Positions 46,732-55,857 of a stretch of DNA of 64,000 bases are shown one piece after another; within the stretch, counting starts at the first letter, position 1; the number at the start of each line of letters is the position of its first letter. Below the pieces are notes generated by a model that ran no database searches, had not been told where the DNA came from, and worked only from the letters and a program-made list of their open reading frames with translations. Origin of the DNA: an uncultured Phocaeicola sp. (GTDB lineage Bacteria > Bacteroidota > Bacteroidia > Bacteroidales > Bacteroidaceae); assembly GCA_958434805.1 (NCBI GenBank), contig CAUBDX010000010.1, positions 1-64,000 on the forward strand. The letters are read 5' to 3'. The translations under genes and the position numbers were made by a program.

Positions 46732-48057
46732 TTATTTTTTCTTCATTTTCTGCATCATGCCAGCCATCTTGCTGCCTGTAACCATTTTCATCATTTTGCG
46801 AGTCTGGTCAAACTGCTTCAACAGGCGGTTTACCTCTTGAATGGTAGTACCACTACCTTTAGCGATACGCGTACGGCGGCTGCCATTCAGTATTTCAGGA
46901 TGCGTACGTTCTTCGGGAGTCATTGAGTAGATGATAGCTTCAATACTTTTGAAAGCATTGTCATCAATATCAATATCCTTGATTGCTTTACCTACACCCG
47001 GAATCATTGAAGCAAGTTCTTTCAGGTTACCCATCTTCTTGATTTGGTGAATCTGAGTCAAGAAGTCATTAAAATCGAACTGATTCTTCTGAATCTTCTT
47101 TTGAAGACGTTTCGCTTCTTCTTCATCGTATTGTTCCTGAGCGCGCTCCACCAATGAAACGATATCACCCATCCCCAAGATACGGTCGGCCATACGTGCC
47201 GGGTGGAACTGGTCAATGGCATCCAGTTTTTCACCCGTACCCACAAACTTAATCGGTTTTTTCACCACCGTACGGATAGAAAGTGCCGCACCACCACGGG
47301 TGTCACCATCCAGCTTAGTCAGAACAACTCCGTTGAAATCGAGACGTTCGTTAAACTCACGGGCTGTATTTACCGCATCCTGACCAGTCATTGAGTCAAC
47401 CACGAACAGGGTTTCATCCGGATTGATGGCACGCTTGATTGCTTCGATTTCATTCATCATCTGCTCATCAACGGCCAGACGTCCGGCTGTATCGACGATT
47501 ACCAAGTCATAGCCTTTTGCCTTTGCTTCCTGAATTGCATTCTGAGCGATTTTCACCGGGTCTTTGCTGTCCAGTTCACTGTAAACAGGCACATCAATCT
47601 GCTGTCCCAGCACCTTCAGCTGCTCGATAGCCGCCGGACGGTAAACGTCACAAGCCACCAGCAACGGCTTACGGTTTTTCTTTGCCTTCAGCATACGTGC
47701 CAGTTTTCCCGAGAAAGTGGTTTTACCAGAACCCTGCAAACCCGACATAAGAATCACAGCCGGACGGTTTTTCAGTTCAACCTCGGCCGTTTCACCTCCC
47801 ATCAGTTCTGTCAGCTCATCGTGAACAATTTTAACCATTAACTGACTTGGTTTCACTGCAGTCAGCACATTCTGCCCAAGAGCTTTCTCCTTTACTGTAT
47901 CTGTAAAGGTTTTTGCCACTTTATAGTTAACGTCGGCATCCAATAAAGCACGACGCACATCTTTTAAGGTCTCAGCAACATTGATTTCGGTGATTTTACC
48001 TTCACCTTTCAATATTTTAAACGACCGTTCCAGTCTTTCACTTAAATTGTCGAACAT
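46732..48057 (-). CDS. ffh: Signal recognition particle protein Ffh
   Basis: A 441-aa SRP54 GTPase. The N domain (1-95) is followed by the G domain, with the P-loop GLQGSGKTTFSGKLA near 107, DTAGRLAVDEQMM near 190 and TKLDGDTRGGAALS near 250. The methionine-rich M domain is at the C-terminus (MMKMVTGSKMAGMMQKMKKK). It binds signal sequences and 4.5S RNA to target membrane proteins. No SRP RNA gene is seen nearby. Confidence 0.97.
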   Translation of the reverse strand: MFDNLSERLERSFKILKGEGKITEINVAETLKDVRRALLDADVNYKVAKTFTDTVKEKALGQNVLTAVKPSQLMVKIVHDELTELMGGETAEVELKNRPAVILMSGLQGSGKTTFSGKLARMLKAKKNRKPLLVACDVYRPAAIEQLKVLGQQIDVPVYSELDSKDPVKIAQNAIQEAKAKGYDLVIVDTAGRLAVDEQMMNEIEAIKRAINPDETLFVVDSMTGQDAVNTAREFNERLDFNGVVLTKLDGDTRGGAALSIRTVVKKPIKFVGTGEKLDAIDQFHPARMADRILGMGDIVSLVERAQEQYDEEEAKRLQKKIQKNQFDFNDFLTQIHQIKKMGNLKELASMIPGVGKAIKDIDIDDNAFKSIEAIIYSMTPEERTHPEILNGSRRTRIAKGSGTTIQEVNRLLKQFDQTRKMMKMVTGSKMAGMMQKMKKK

Positions 48058-48125
48058 ATATTATAAGTCTTATCTTAAATTCTTCTTTTACAACGAGGTG
48101 CAAAATTACAAAAAAATCGGCACGC

Positions 48126-49448
48126 TCAAATCTTTTTATTCTGCCATTTTGCTTTTTTCAGATAAATGAGGCTGAAAGTAAGCATCAAAGTATAATAAAT
48201 GACCTCTGTGGTATAGCAAACATCTACCGGAGCCTGCATAATCATACCCACTACAATAATATATAAGGCATAGAACACTTGCACGCCTACCTCAAGCACA
48301 AGGGCTGCCTGCGTGTTACCCGTACCCGATATGCCGTTAAAATACACATTGGCCATCGAAGAAATCAGCATGGCTCCGCAAACCACATACAGAGCCGATA
48401 TTGATTCACGAAGCAAGGCTTCCTCGCCGGTATAGACTGACAAGATTCCTTCGGGATAAACCACACAAAGCGCCACGCATATCAGCATAATGAAGAAAGA
48501 CATGTTTGCTATTTTCCTCAGCAAACGGACAACTTGTGACGAACCTCCGGAACCGATAAGGTTACTCACCAGCGTATTGGCAGTGGTAGATAGCGCCTGA
48601 ACTGGTATCAGCAATACGATATACACACTCCGTACGATATTCGCTATAGCCAGCTGGCGCTGCCCCAAACGTTCCAGTGCCATGAAAAAGACGAACCAGA
48701 TAGCCATCGACAAGAAGTATTGAACCATCGTAAAACAAGATATCCGCAAAATACGCATCACCATTGCGGGGTCAAAACTGCCGAAATGATTCAGCCTGTA
48801 TTTCTTACGGTCTACTTTAGTATAAGTATATATAAAGAAGAAAAGAGTGGATGCCGCTTCGGCTATGACAGATGCCAGCGCTGCTCCTCTTACTCCCATT
48901 TCGGGAAATCCCAACTCGCCGAAGACCAAAACATAATCAAGAAACACGTTGATAACAGCCATCACTACCGCATTCAGTGTCAGCGTCTTCGTGCGGGTTA
49001 TCCCGATGTAAAGCGCCCGAAACATCACATTTACGAAAGCAAACAGAAAGCCCCATATACGCCAGGTGAAAAACTCATACGTCGCATGATAAATGGTATC
49101 CGAAGTTATAAGCATACGAATCAGCGGACCCGCTGAGAAATACATTCCAGCCAATAATGCCACAGCCATGGCAAAACTGAAGGCTGTGCCCTGCCACATC
49201 ACGGGTCCGATGGCATGATAGTTACCTTCCCCGTTACGGCGGGCTATCAAAATCTGCGAACCAATGCTAAATCCGAAAGCAATGGTATAAACGCATATAT
49301 ATAATAGGCCACCCATGGCAGCCGCCCCTAAAGCCACTTCGCCCACATGACCCAAAAAAGCCGTATCGGTTACATTAATTACATTTTGCGCCAAAAGCCC
49401 CAAGAAAATAGGATAAGTTACATTCCAGATTTCTTTATTGGTGTACAT
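48126..49448 (-). CDS. MATE-family multidrug/toxin exporter
   Basis: A 440-aa protein with 12 membrane helices, starting MYTNKEIWNVTYPIFLGLLA. Family features include NVTDTAFLGHVGEVALGAAA in the first helices and the mirrored second half near 240. It is a cation-coupled exporter in the inner membrane with unknown substrate. ATG 49448 was chosen because upstream in-frame codons to 49601 lie before the likely transcription start: TATCTTTG on the minus strand at 49488-49495. Confidence 0.88.
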   Translation of the reverse strand: MYTNKEIWNVTYPIFLGLLAQNVINVTDTAFLGHVGEVALGAAAMGGLLYICVYTIAFGFSIGSQILIARRNGEGNYHAIGPVMWQGTAFSFAMAVALLAGMYFSAGPLIRMLITSDTIYHATYEFFTWRIWGFLFAFVNVMFRALYIGITRTKTLTLNAVVMAVINVFLDYVLVFGELGFPEMGVRGAALASVIAEAASTLFFFIYTYTKVDRKKYRLNHFGSFDPAMVMRILRISCFTMVQYFLSMAIWFVFFMALERLGQRQLAIANIVRSVYIVLLIPVQALSTTANTLVSNLIGSGGSSQVVRLLRKIANMSFFIMLICVALCVVYPEGILSVYTGEEALLRESISALYVVCGAMLISSMANVYFNGISGTGNTQAALVLEVGVQVFYALYIIVVGMIMQAPVDVCYTTEVIYYTLMLTFSLIYLKKAKWQNKKI

Positions 49449-49487
49449 AAAATAAATTTTGGTGATTAGTGAGTAAAAAAAGATATG

Positions 49488-49495
49488 CAAAGATA
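49488..49495 (-). promoter_or_regulatory. Promoter -7 box of the MATE gene
   Basis: On the minus strand TATCTTTG lies 40 bp before ATG 49448, which supports that start. Confidence 0.5.
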
Positions 49496-49548
49496 CGTTT
49501 TTTCTCCTTGTTATCCTAATCAGCATCCTCATACCCCTTGAATTTCCC

Positions 49549-49690
49549 TGCCTAAGACCCTGCCGGCAGGAGTTACCAATCTCTACACGAGGTGGTTTCA
49601 ACTGCTCTCAAGCCACCGCCAAAACGCCTTGACATTCAAAAGAAAACGCTCTGGCATTTAAAACCAGACGAATAGGCGTCTTTCATAAAA
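49549..49690. other. Structured intergenic stretch
   Basis: The 484-bp gap between the divergent MATE and porin genes has no gene. It contains several inverted repeats: CCTGCCGGCAGG (49559-49570), GGTGGTTT with AAGCCACC, and ACGCCT with AGGCGT enclosing a CGCTCTGGC / ACCAGACG pair. A small RNA or upstream terminator is possible, but nothing decides it. Confidence 0.3.
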
Positions 49691-49872
49691 TACCTTGTTG
49701 TTTTCTGTCACTTCCCCTGTGCCATCCTACCGGTACTTTCCACAAGCACATCCACCCGTTAAACCTGCTGTTTGATTGGCTGAAAAAACTCCGGAAAACA
49801 CGTTTCAAAACACATCGTTTCACTTAAAACAATTTCAAATAAATCGTTTTAACGCAAAATACAACACAAAAG

Positions 49873-49904
49873 TTTGGAACATGTGCATTTTAGACCTATC
49901 TTTG
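49873..49904 (+). promoter_or_regulatory. Consensus promoter of the FadL-like gene
   Basis: TTTG (49873-49876), a 20-bp spacer and TATCTTTG (49897-49904) match the Bacteroides consensus. The leader is about 22 nt. Confidence 0.75.
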
Positions 49905-49932
49905 CGCAAAATTTTATTAAGAAAATCAACAA

Positions 49933-51261
49933 ATGAAAAAAAAGCTACTCATTGGTGCAACGGCACTAATCGTTTCATTACCAACTTTTGCAGGAGACTA
50001 TTTGACAAACACGAATCAAAATGCTGCATTCTTACGTATGGTGGCACGTGGTGCTTCTATTGACGTAGATGGAGTTTACAGCAATCCGGCCGGACTTGCC
50101 TTCTTGCCTAAAGACGGCTTTTATTTATCACTTACCGGACAAAGTGCTTACCAGACACGTGAAATTACTGCAACGACTAAACTTTGGACCATGGACAAAG
50201 AAACTTCTCAATATTTCAAAGGTACTGCATCTGCACCTATCATTCCTTCTTTCCATGGATTATATAAAAGAGGAGACTGGACTATCTCTACTTCTTTTGC
50301 CATTAACGGAGGAGGAGGAAAAGCTTCGTTCGACAACGGTCTGCCGATGTTTAACGCACTGGCTATCGGGGCTATCACCAAATCCACAAAAGGTCAATTG
50401 AATCCTTCTATGTACGACCTTAATACTGCCATGGACGGAAAACAATATATTTACGGCGTACAATTAGGATTAACTTACAAAATCAATGACTGGCTGAGTG
50501 CCTTCGTGGGAGGACGTATGAATTACGTAAAAAGTGGATATGAAGGTTATCTGACAGCTACGGTAAAAAAAGAAATTCCCCAGCTGGGCGGAACACAAAT
50601 CATAGACTTGGCACTTGACTGCGACCAGAGCGGATGGGGTATCACTCCGATAATCGGTATCGATGCAAAACTGGGCAAATGGAACTTTGCTGCCAAATAT
50701 GAATTCCTGACCAACTTGAACATCGAAAACAAAACAGAAACCTTGAAGGCTCCGGAAGAAGCTAAACCGATGCTGAAACCTTATGCCGACGGAGAACAGA
50801 CCCCGAATGATATCCCGGCATTCTTAAGCGTGGCTGCAAGCTATTCATTCCTGCCTTGCTTGCGCGCATCTGTAGAGTATCACTTCTTCGATGATAAACA
50901 TGCAGGCATGTTAAACGACCGCCAAAAAACATTGAAACACGGTACTCATGAGTATCTTGCCGGACTGGAATGGGATATTGACAAACACCTCACCATCAGT
51001 GGAGGATTCCAAAAAACCAATTACGGATTAAGCGACCGATTCCAGACCGATACCAGCTTCTACTGCGACTCTTACTCAATAGGTGTGGGTGCACGCATCA
51101 ACTTGAACGAAGCGTGGAGTATGGATGCCGGATACTTCTGGACAAAATACAGCGATTATGAGAAAAAGTCGGAAAGCTATAACAATACAGGAATTCCGGG
51201 AACCGACCTTTACAGCCGCAGCAATAAAGTATTCGGACTGAGCTTGAATTACCGCTTCTAA
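49933..51261 (+). CDS. Outer-membrane transport protein, OmpP1/FadL/TodX family
   Basis: A 442-aa beta-barrel. The signal peptide is MKKKLLIGATALIVSLPTFA. The family hatch region follows (AAFLRMVARGASIDVDGVYS, then NPAGLAFLPKDGFYLSLTGQ), then many alternating barrel strands ending in LSLNYRF with terminal Phe. FadL-type porins import fatty acids or other hydrophobic compounds; the substrate here is unknown. It is monocistronic, with its own consensus promoter and a following terminator. Confidence 0.88.
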   Translation: MKKKLLIGATALIVSLPTFAGDYLTNTNQNAAFLRMVARGASIDVDGVYSNPAGLAFLPKDGFYLSLTGQSAYQTREITATTKLWTMDKETSQYFKGTASAPIIPSFHGLYKRGDWTISTSFAINGGGGKASFDNGLPMFNALAIGAITKSTKGQLNPSMYDLNTAMDGKQYIYGVQLGLTYKINDWLSAFVGGRMNYVKSGYEGYLTATVKKEIPQLGGTQIIDLALDCDQSGWGITPIIGIDAKLGKWNFAAKYEFLTNLNIENKTETLKAPEEAKPMLKPYADGEQTPNDIPAFLSVAASYSFLPCLRASVEYHFFDDKHAGMLNDRQKTLKHGTHEYLAGLEWDIDKHLTISGGFQKTNYGLSDRFQTDTSFYCDSYSIGVGARINLNEAWSMDAGYFWTKYSDYEKKSESYNNTGIPGTDLYSRSNKVFGLSLNYRF

Positions 51262-51335
51262 AATAATGCAATCTCTCCTCTTTCATAATGTAAGACACTA
51301 TTTTTTTTAATTACATGCAAGTGTTAGCTTAACCC

Positions 51336-51384
51336 AGCTCCGGTCTTTCGGTTTTCACAAACCGGATTACCGGAGCTTTTTCTT
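51336..51384 (+). terminator. Terminator after the FadL-like gene
   Basis: AGCTCCGGT (51336-51344) pairs with ACCGGAGCT (51369-51377), enclosing a second hairpin of CGGTTTT with AAACCG, and is followed by TTTTCTTTTT. The remaining bases up to pgk hold only its promoter. Confidence 0.75.
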
Positions 51385-51499
51385 TTTATACACAAACAAT
51401 TCGGGATAACCCGTCTGCCTGTTTCTCGCCAGCAACTTCCTAAGCCTTCCCTTTTAACCGAAAATAACAAAGCCTGCGAAAATAACCCTTTCTTTTTCC

Positions 51500-51527
51500 T
51501 TTGCTTCTCATTTTTTTCTTAACTTTG
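51500..51527 (+). promoter_or_regulatory. Promoter of pgk
   Basis: TTTG (51500-51503) and TAACTTTG (51520-51527) lie 60 bp before the start. The spacer is 16 bp, shorter than the usual 19-21. Confidence 0.5.
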
Positions 51528-51586
51528 CGCTGCAACTTAAGAAACAACAAAAAAAACAATTTAAACATACTTAAAACAGTAAGATT

Positions 51587-52843
51587 ATGATGACTATTGA
51601 CAAATTCAACTTTGCCGGCAAAAAGGCAATCGTTCGTGTGGACTTCAATGTACCCTTGAATGAAGAAGGTAAAATTACTGACGATACTCGTATCCGCGGT
51701 GCTCTGCCTACTTTGAAAAAAGTATTGGCTGACGGTGGTGCCTTGATTATCATGTCACACATGGGTAAACCTAAAGGCAAAGTAAACGCAAAATATTCTT
51801 TGAGCCAGATTGTTGACGCTGTATCTGCTGCACTGGGTGTTGCTGTTCAGTTCGCACCAGACTGTGCTAAAGCTCAGGAAGCTGCCGCTGCTTTGAAACC
51901 GGGCGAAGTTTTGTTGCTTGAAAACCTTCGTTTCTATCCTGAAGAAGAAGGAAAACCTGTAGGTATCGACAAAGAAGATCCTGCTTACGAAGATGCTAAG
52001 AAAGCAATGAAAGCTTCTCAGAAAGAATTTGCTAAAACTTTGGCTTCATACGCTGACTGCTACGTAATGGATGCATTCGGTACTGCTCACCGTAAACATG
52101 CTTCTACAGCTGTTATCGCTGACTACTTCGATGCAGACCACAAGATGTTGGGCTACCTGATGGAAAAAGAAGTTCTGGCTGTTGACAACGTATTGAAAGA
52201 CATCAAACGTCCGTTTACTGCTATCATGGGTGGTTCTAAAGTTTCTACTAAGATTGGTATCATTGAAAACTTGATGGACAAAGTAGACAACTTGATTCTT
52301 TGCGGTGGTATGGCATTTACTTTCGCTAAAGCTCAGGGTGGTAAAATCGGTAACTCATTGGTAGAAGACGATAAATTACAGTTGGCTTTGGACATCATCG
52401 CTAAAGCAAAAGCTAAAGGTGTAAACTTGGTATTGGGTTGCGACTGTGTTGCTGCCGATAAGTTTGCTAACGATGCAAACACTCAGGTTTGTCCGGACAG
52501 CAATATTCCTGACGGATGGATGGGTCTGGATGCAGGTCCTAAGACTCAGGAAGAATTCAAAGCCGCTATCAAGGGAGCTAAGACTATCTTGTGGAATGGC
52601 CCTGCTGGTGTATTTGAGATGGATAACTTCGCTGCTGGTTCAAAAGCTATCGCAGAAGCAATCGCTGAAGCAACTAAAGAAGGTGCTTTCTCTTTGATCG
52701 GTGGTGGTGACTCTGTAGCTTGTATCAATAAGTTCGGTATGGCTGACCAAGTTTCTTATATCTCAACTGGTGGTGGTGCTTTATTGGAAGCTATCGAAGG
52801 TAAGATTCTTCCGGGTATCGCTGCTATCCGTGGTGACAAATAA
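51587..52843 (+). CDS. pgk: Phosphoglycerate kinase
   Basis: A 418-aa enzyme with the N-lobe motif [20 protein letters not shown] (15-34) and the substrate-binding loop [18 protein letters not shown] is near 112. The C-lobe nucleotide region includes [19 protein letters not shown] near 212 and [14 protein letters not shown] near 370. It makes ATP from 1,3-bisphosphoglycerate in glycolysis. Codon use is strongly biased, as expected for a highly expressed gene. Confidence 0.97.
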   Translation: MMTIDKFNFAGKKAIVRVDFNVPLNEEGKITDDTRIRGALPTLKKVLADGGALIIMSHMGKPKGKVNAKYSLSQIVDAVSAALGVAVQFAPDCAKAQEAAAALKPGEVLLLENLRFYPEEEGKPVGIDKEDPAYEDAKKAMKASQKEFAKTLASYADCYVMDAFGTAHRKHASTAVIADYFDADHKMLGYLMEKEVLAVDNVLKDIKRPFTAIMGGSKVSTKIGIIENLMDKVDNLILCGGMAFTFAKAQGGKIGNSLVEDDKLQLALDIIAKAKAKGVNLVLGCDCVAADKFANDANTQVCPDSNIPDGWMGLDAGPKTQEEFKAAIKGAKTILWNGPAGVFEMDNFAAGSKAIAEAIAEATKEGAFSLIGGGDSVACINKFGMADQVSYISTGGGALLEAIEGKILPGIAAIRGDK

Positions 52844-52872
52844 GAATAACCATTCGAAATAAAACCATATGA

Positions 52873-52908
52873 AGGAGGTGTGTCTAAACAAGACATATCT
52901 CCTTTTTT
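52873..52908 (+). terminator. Terminator of pgk
   Basis: AGGAGGTGTGTCT pairs with AGACATATCTCCT using two G-U pairs, and is followed by TTTTTC. Confidence 0.65.
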
Positions 52909-52962
52909 CATACTCATAAGCCATCCCTTCCCTACCTTCCCGTTTCTCTCAATAAAAAAGAA

Positions 52963-53004
52963 GAGAGTAAACTGCCTGATGCAATATTCCGGCAGTTTAC
53001 TCTC
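52963..53004 (-). terminator. Terminator of the DUF1573 gene
   Basis: GAGAGTAAACTGCC (52963-52976) pairs perfectly with GGCAGTTTACTCTC (52991-53004). On the minus strand it leads into TTCTTTTTTATT. It lies 22 bp past the stop. Confidence 0.75.
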
Positions 53005-53026
53005 TTCCTTATTTCAATATCTGCTT

Positions 53027-53425
53027 TTACTCGGCTACATCCGGAGTCATATCTCCTTCAATTACCAGACGCGTAATTTCATTTGCTCCATTCGTACGCA
53101 AAGTAATTGTTTTACGGAAATGACCGGGAAACTTCCCCGTTCCATCATAAGTTACCGTAACCTCTCCACCTTCACCCGGTCTGATCGGTTCTTTAGGATA
53201 TTGAGGAACCGTACATCCACAGGAAGCAATAGCCTGGTGAATTACCAAAGGACCGTCACCGGTATTCTTGAATTTAAACTTACAAGTTACCTTCGGACTC
53301 TTTTCTGAAAAAGCCCCAAAGTTATGACTGGTCTTATCAAAAGTAATTTCAGCTGTACCCTGAGCCAAAATGGTCAGCACATTTACCATCATAAACAGCG
53401 TAGCAAAAAAAATCTTTTTCATCAT
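53027..53425 (-). CDS. DUF1573 domain-containing exported protein
   Basis: A 132-aa protein with the signal peptide MKKIFFATLFMMVNVLTILA. The immunoglobulin-like DUF1573 fold is marked by DKTSHNFGAFSEKSP, FKFKNTGDGPLVIHQAIAS and the conserved CGCTVPQYPKEPI. Members are abundant periplasmic or surface proteins of Bacteroidetes with unknown role. TATCTTTG on the minus strand at 53455-53462 is its likely -7 box. Confidence 0.88.
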   Translation of the reverse strand: MMKKIFFATLFMMVNVLTILAQGTAEITFDKTSHNFGAFSEKSPKVTCKFKFKNTGDGPLVIHQAIASCGCTVPQYPKEPIRPGEGGEVTVTYDGTGKFPGHFRKTITLRTNGANEITRLVIEGDMTPDVAE

Positions 53426-53507
53426 TTCTCTTTTATTTTTAAAAGCCTATTTTACAAAGATAGGCTATTTTATTGAAAACCCTGTCAATCAATTAGCATT
53501 ATTAACA

Positions 53508-55724
53508 TTAGCCCCGGTTCACCTGCTTTACTCCTTTCACTGTTTTAATTTTCTTAATCAATGACTCCAGCTTGGAAGTATCATCAACCATCACCGTCAA
53601 CATACCGGAGAACAAACCATCATGAGAATCAATGCTGATAGAACGTAAAGAAATATCACTTTCCTTATTAATAATTGAAGTGATATTTGTCACAATACCA
53701 ATATCGTCATGCCCCACAATGCGCAAAGTAATAGGATACTGCTTTCCCTGACTCTTGCCAGCCCAACGCGCCCTCACGATACGGTAAGGGAAGCGCGACT
53801 TCATTTCCTTGGCATTCGGACAATCACACCGATGAATCTTAATGCCTCCGGAAATGGTTACAAAGCCAAACACTTCGTCCCCATAAATCGGATTACAACA
53901 CTTAGCCAAGTTAAAGTCGAGCCCTTTCAGATTCTGGTCAATCACCAGCACATCATCTTTATAATAATCCTTCGCATCGGCACTTGCCTGCATATTATAA
54001 GCCTCGGCACTGCGGTAAACCACATCTTCACGCTGTTCGTTTTCCCGCTTTTGCATATCCAGATACTTATCAATCACCCCGTTAATATCGGCAGATTCAT
54101 CGGCTATGCTCTGATAGAAATCGGTAACAGTTTTAAAACCCAGCTTACGTATCAGGCGCATCAGGATAGCCTCATCGTATTCCAACTTCCGGTTTTTGAA
54201 CTTCCGTTCCAGCGTCTCCCGAGCAAACTGCGTCTGACGGGCAGCAATTTCCTTAAGAGCCTGACGGATTTTATTACGAGCCTTTGAGGTCGTAACAAAG
54301 TTCAGCCAGTCACGCTTGGGAGTCTGTGTATTCGAAGTCATGATTTCCACCTGATCTCCACTATTCAAACGCTGCTTCAGCTGCACGTTTTTACCGTTCA
54401 CCCGCGCCCCGATACACCGGCATCCCAAGTTCGAATGAATGGAAAAAGCAAAGTCAAGCACAGTAGCCCCCTGTGGCAATTTATACAAATCCCCCTTCGG
54501 AGTAAAGACAAAAACCTCATCTTTATACAAGTCAAGCTTAAACTGATCCATGACCTCCAGGTCACTATCTGCATTTTCAAGCGTTTCACGGATGGTATTC
54601 AACCATTCATCCAATCCGCTCTCCCCCTTAACACCTTTATAACGCCAGTGAGCCGCCAGTCCCTTCTCAGCTATTTCATCCATACGCTCCGTACGAATCT
54701 GCACTTCCACCCATTTACCTTCCGGTCCCATCACAGTGATGTGAAGCGACTCATAACCATTGCTTTTGGGAACAGAAAGCCAGTCTCGCAAACGCTTCGG
54801 ATTCGGCAAATACATATCAGTGACAATCGAATATGCCTGCCAACACTCCTGTTTTTCTTTTTCCAGCGGAGCATCCAGGATAATACGAATGGCAAATAAA
54901 TCGTACACCCCCTCAAACGGGCATCCCTGTTTTTTCATCTTCTGATAAATCGAATGGATAGACTTGGTACGCCCTTTGATATGAAAGGTCAGTCCTGCCT
55001 CTTCCAACTTCACTCGCACAGGCTCAATAAAAGCTTCAATATAACGGTCGCGTGCCGCTTTTGTGGCATTCAGTTTATCTTTAATATGATAATACACATC
55101 ATGCTGAGTATATTTCAGCGAAAGATCTTCCAGTTCTGACTTCAGCTTATATAATCCCAGCTTATGCGCCAGCGGGGCATACAAATAAGCTGCCTCATTT
55201 GCTACCTGCAGCCGGGCCTCCTTATTCGGATTATCTTTAATCTGCCGCATCAAGTTAACACGGTCGGCTATGATTATCAAGATAACCCGCATATCTTCGG
55301 CAAAAGACAACAGCAAATTACGGAAGTTTTCCGATTCAATAGTCGGACTTTTAGAATAAAGGTCATTAATCCGCACCAGCCCTCGGATAATCCCGGCAAC
55401 ATCTTCCCCATATTCACAGCGAACAGCATCCAATGTACACAAATTATATTTCACCGATTCATGAAGCATAATGCCAAGAATAGAAGCCCGACGCATTCCT
55501 ATTTCTTCAGCCACAATCACAGCCGTCTGCATATCCTTGATTATAGGATTCATCCCAAAAACATTACGGGGAATCCCTCCTCCAGCCGTTGCTTTAATCA
55601 AGTGCGCCTTCAGCTTTCTGCAATCATCACGCTGCAAGGTATCTTTCGACAGCAGCAACAATCTTTTATATAGCGAAAACAACTCTGTCCGTTCCTCCCG
55701 AGTAAAAAAAACATTACCTTCCAT
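53508..55724 (-). CDS. RelA/SpoT-family (p)ppGpp synthetase
   Basis: A 738-aa long Rsh protein. The N-terminal HD-type hydrolase region reads ILGIMLHESVKYN near residue 85, where active enzymes have an HD pair and a later ED pair. The hydrolase is therefore probably inactive. The synthetase region is intact: GRTKSIHSIYQKMKKQ, YDLFAIRIIL and SNGYESLHITVMGPEGKWVE. A TGS domain (about 400-460), a zinc-finger region (LAKCCNPIYGDE, later HRCDCPN) and a C-terminal ACT domain follow. It is most like a RelA-type alarmone synthetase of the stringent response. Confidence 0.92.
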   Translation of the reverse strand: MEGNVFFTREERTELFSLYKRLLLLSKDTLQRDDCRKLKAHLIKATAGGGIPRNVFGMNPIIKDMQTAVIVAEEIGMRRASILGIMLHESVKYNLCTLDAVRCEYGEDVAGIIRGLVRINDLYSKSPTIESENFRNLLLSFAEDMRVILIIIADRVNLMRQIKDNPNKEARLQVANEAAYLYAPLAHKLGLYKLKSELEDLSLKYTQHDVYYHIKDKLNATKAARDRYIEAFIEPVRVKLEEAGLTFHIKGRTKSIHSIYQKMKKQGCPFEGVYDLFAIRIILDAPLEKEKQECWQAYSIVTDMYLPNPKRLRDWLSVPKSNGYESLHITVMGPEGKWVEVQIRTERMDEIAEKGLAAHWRYKGVKGESGLDEWLNTIRETLENADSDLEVMDQFKLDLYKDEVFVFTPKGDLYKLPQGATVLDFAFSIHSNLGCRCIGARVNGKNVQLKQRLNSGDQVEIMTSNTQTPKRDWLNFVTTSKARNKIRQALKEIAARQTQFARETLERKFKNRKLEYDEAILMRLIRKLGFKTVTDFYQSIADESADINGVIDKYLDMQKRENEQREDVVYRSAEAYNMQASADAKDYYKDDVLVIDQNLKGLDFNLAKCCNPIYGDEVFGFVTISGGIKIHRCDCPNAKEMKSRFPYRIVRARWAGKSQGKQYPITLRIVGHDDIGIVTNITSIINKESDISLRSISIDSHDGLFSGMLTVMVDDTSKLESLIKKIKTVKGVKQVNRG

Positions 55725-55857
55725 TGCCTTTATATTTTATCTTTGCTGGTAAAGATAGTTTTTTTCTTCTGCTTTAGCACATACTTTCAGTATTTTTTAT
55801 AATTTTGGGTATCATTACCTTAAAGTGAATGAATTAAACAACCAAAATATACGTAAT

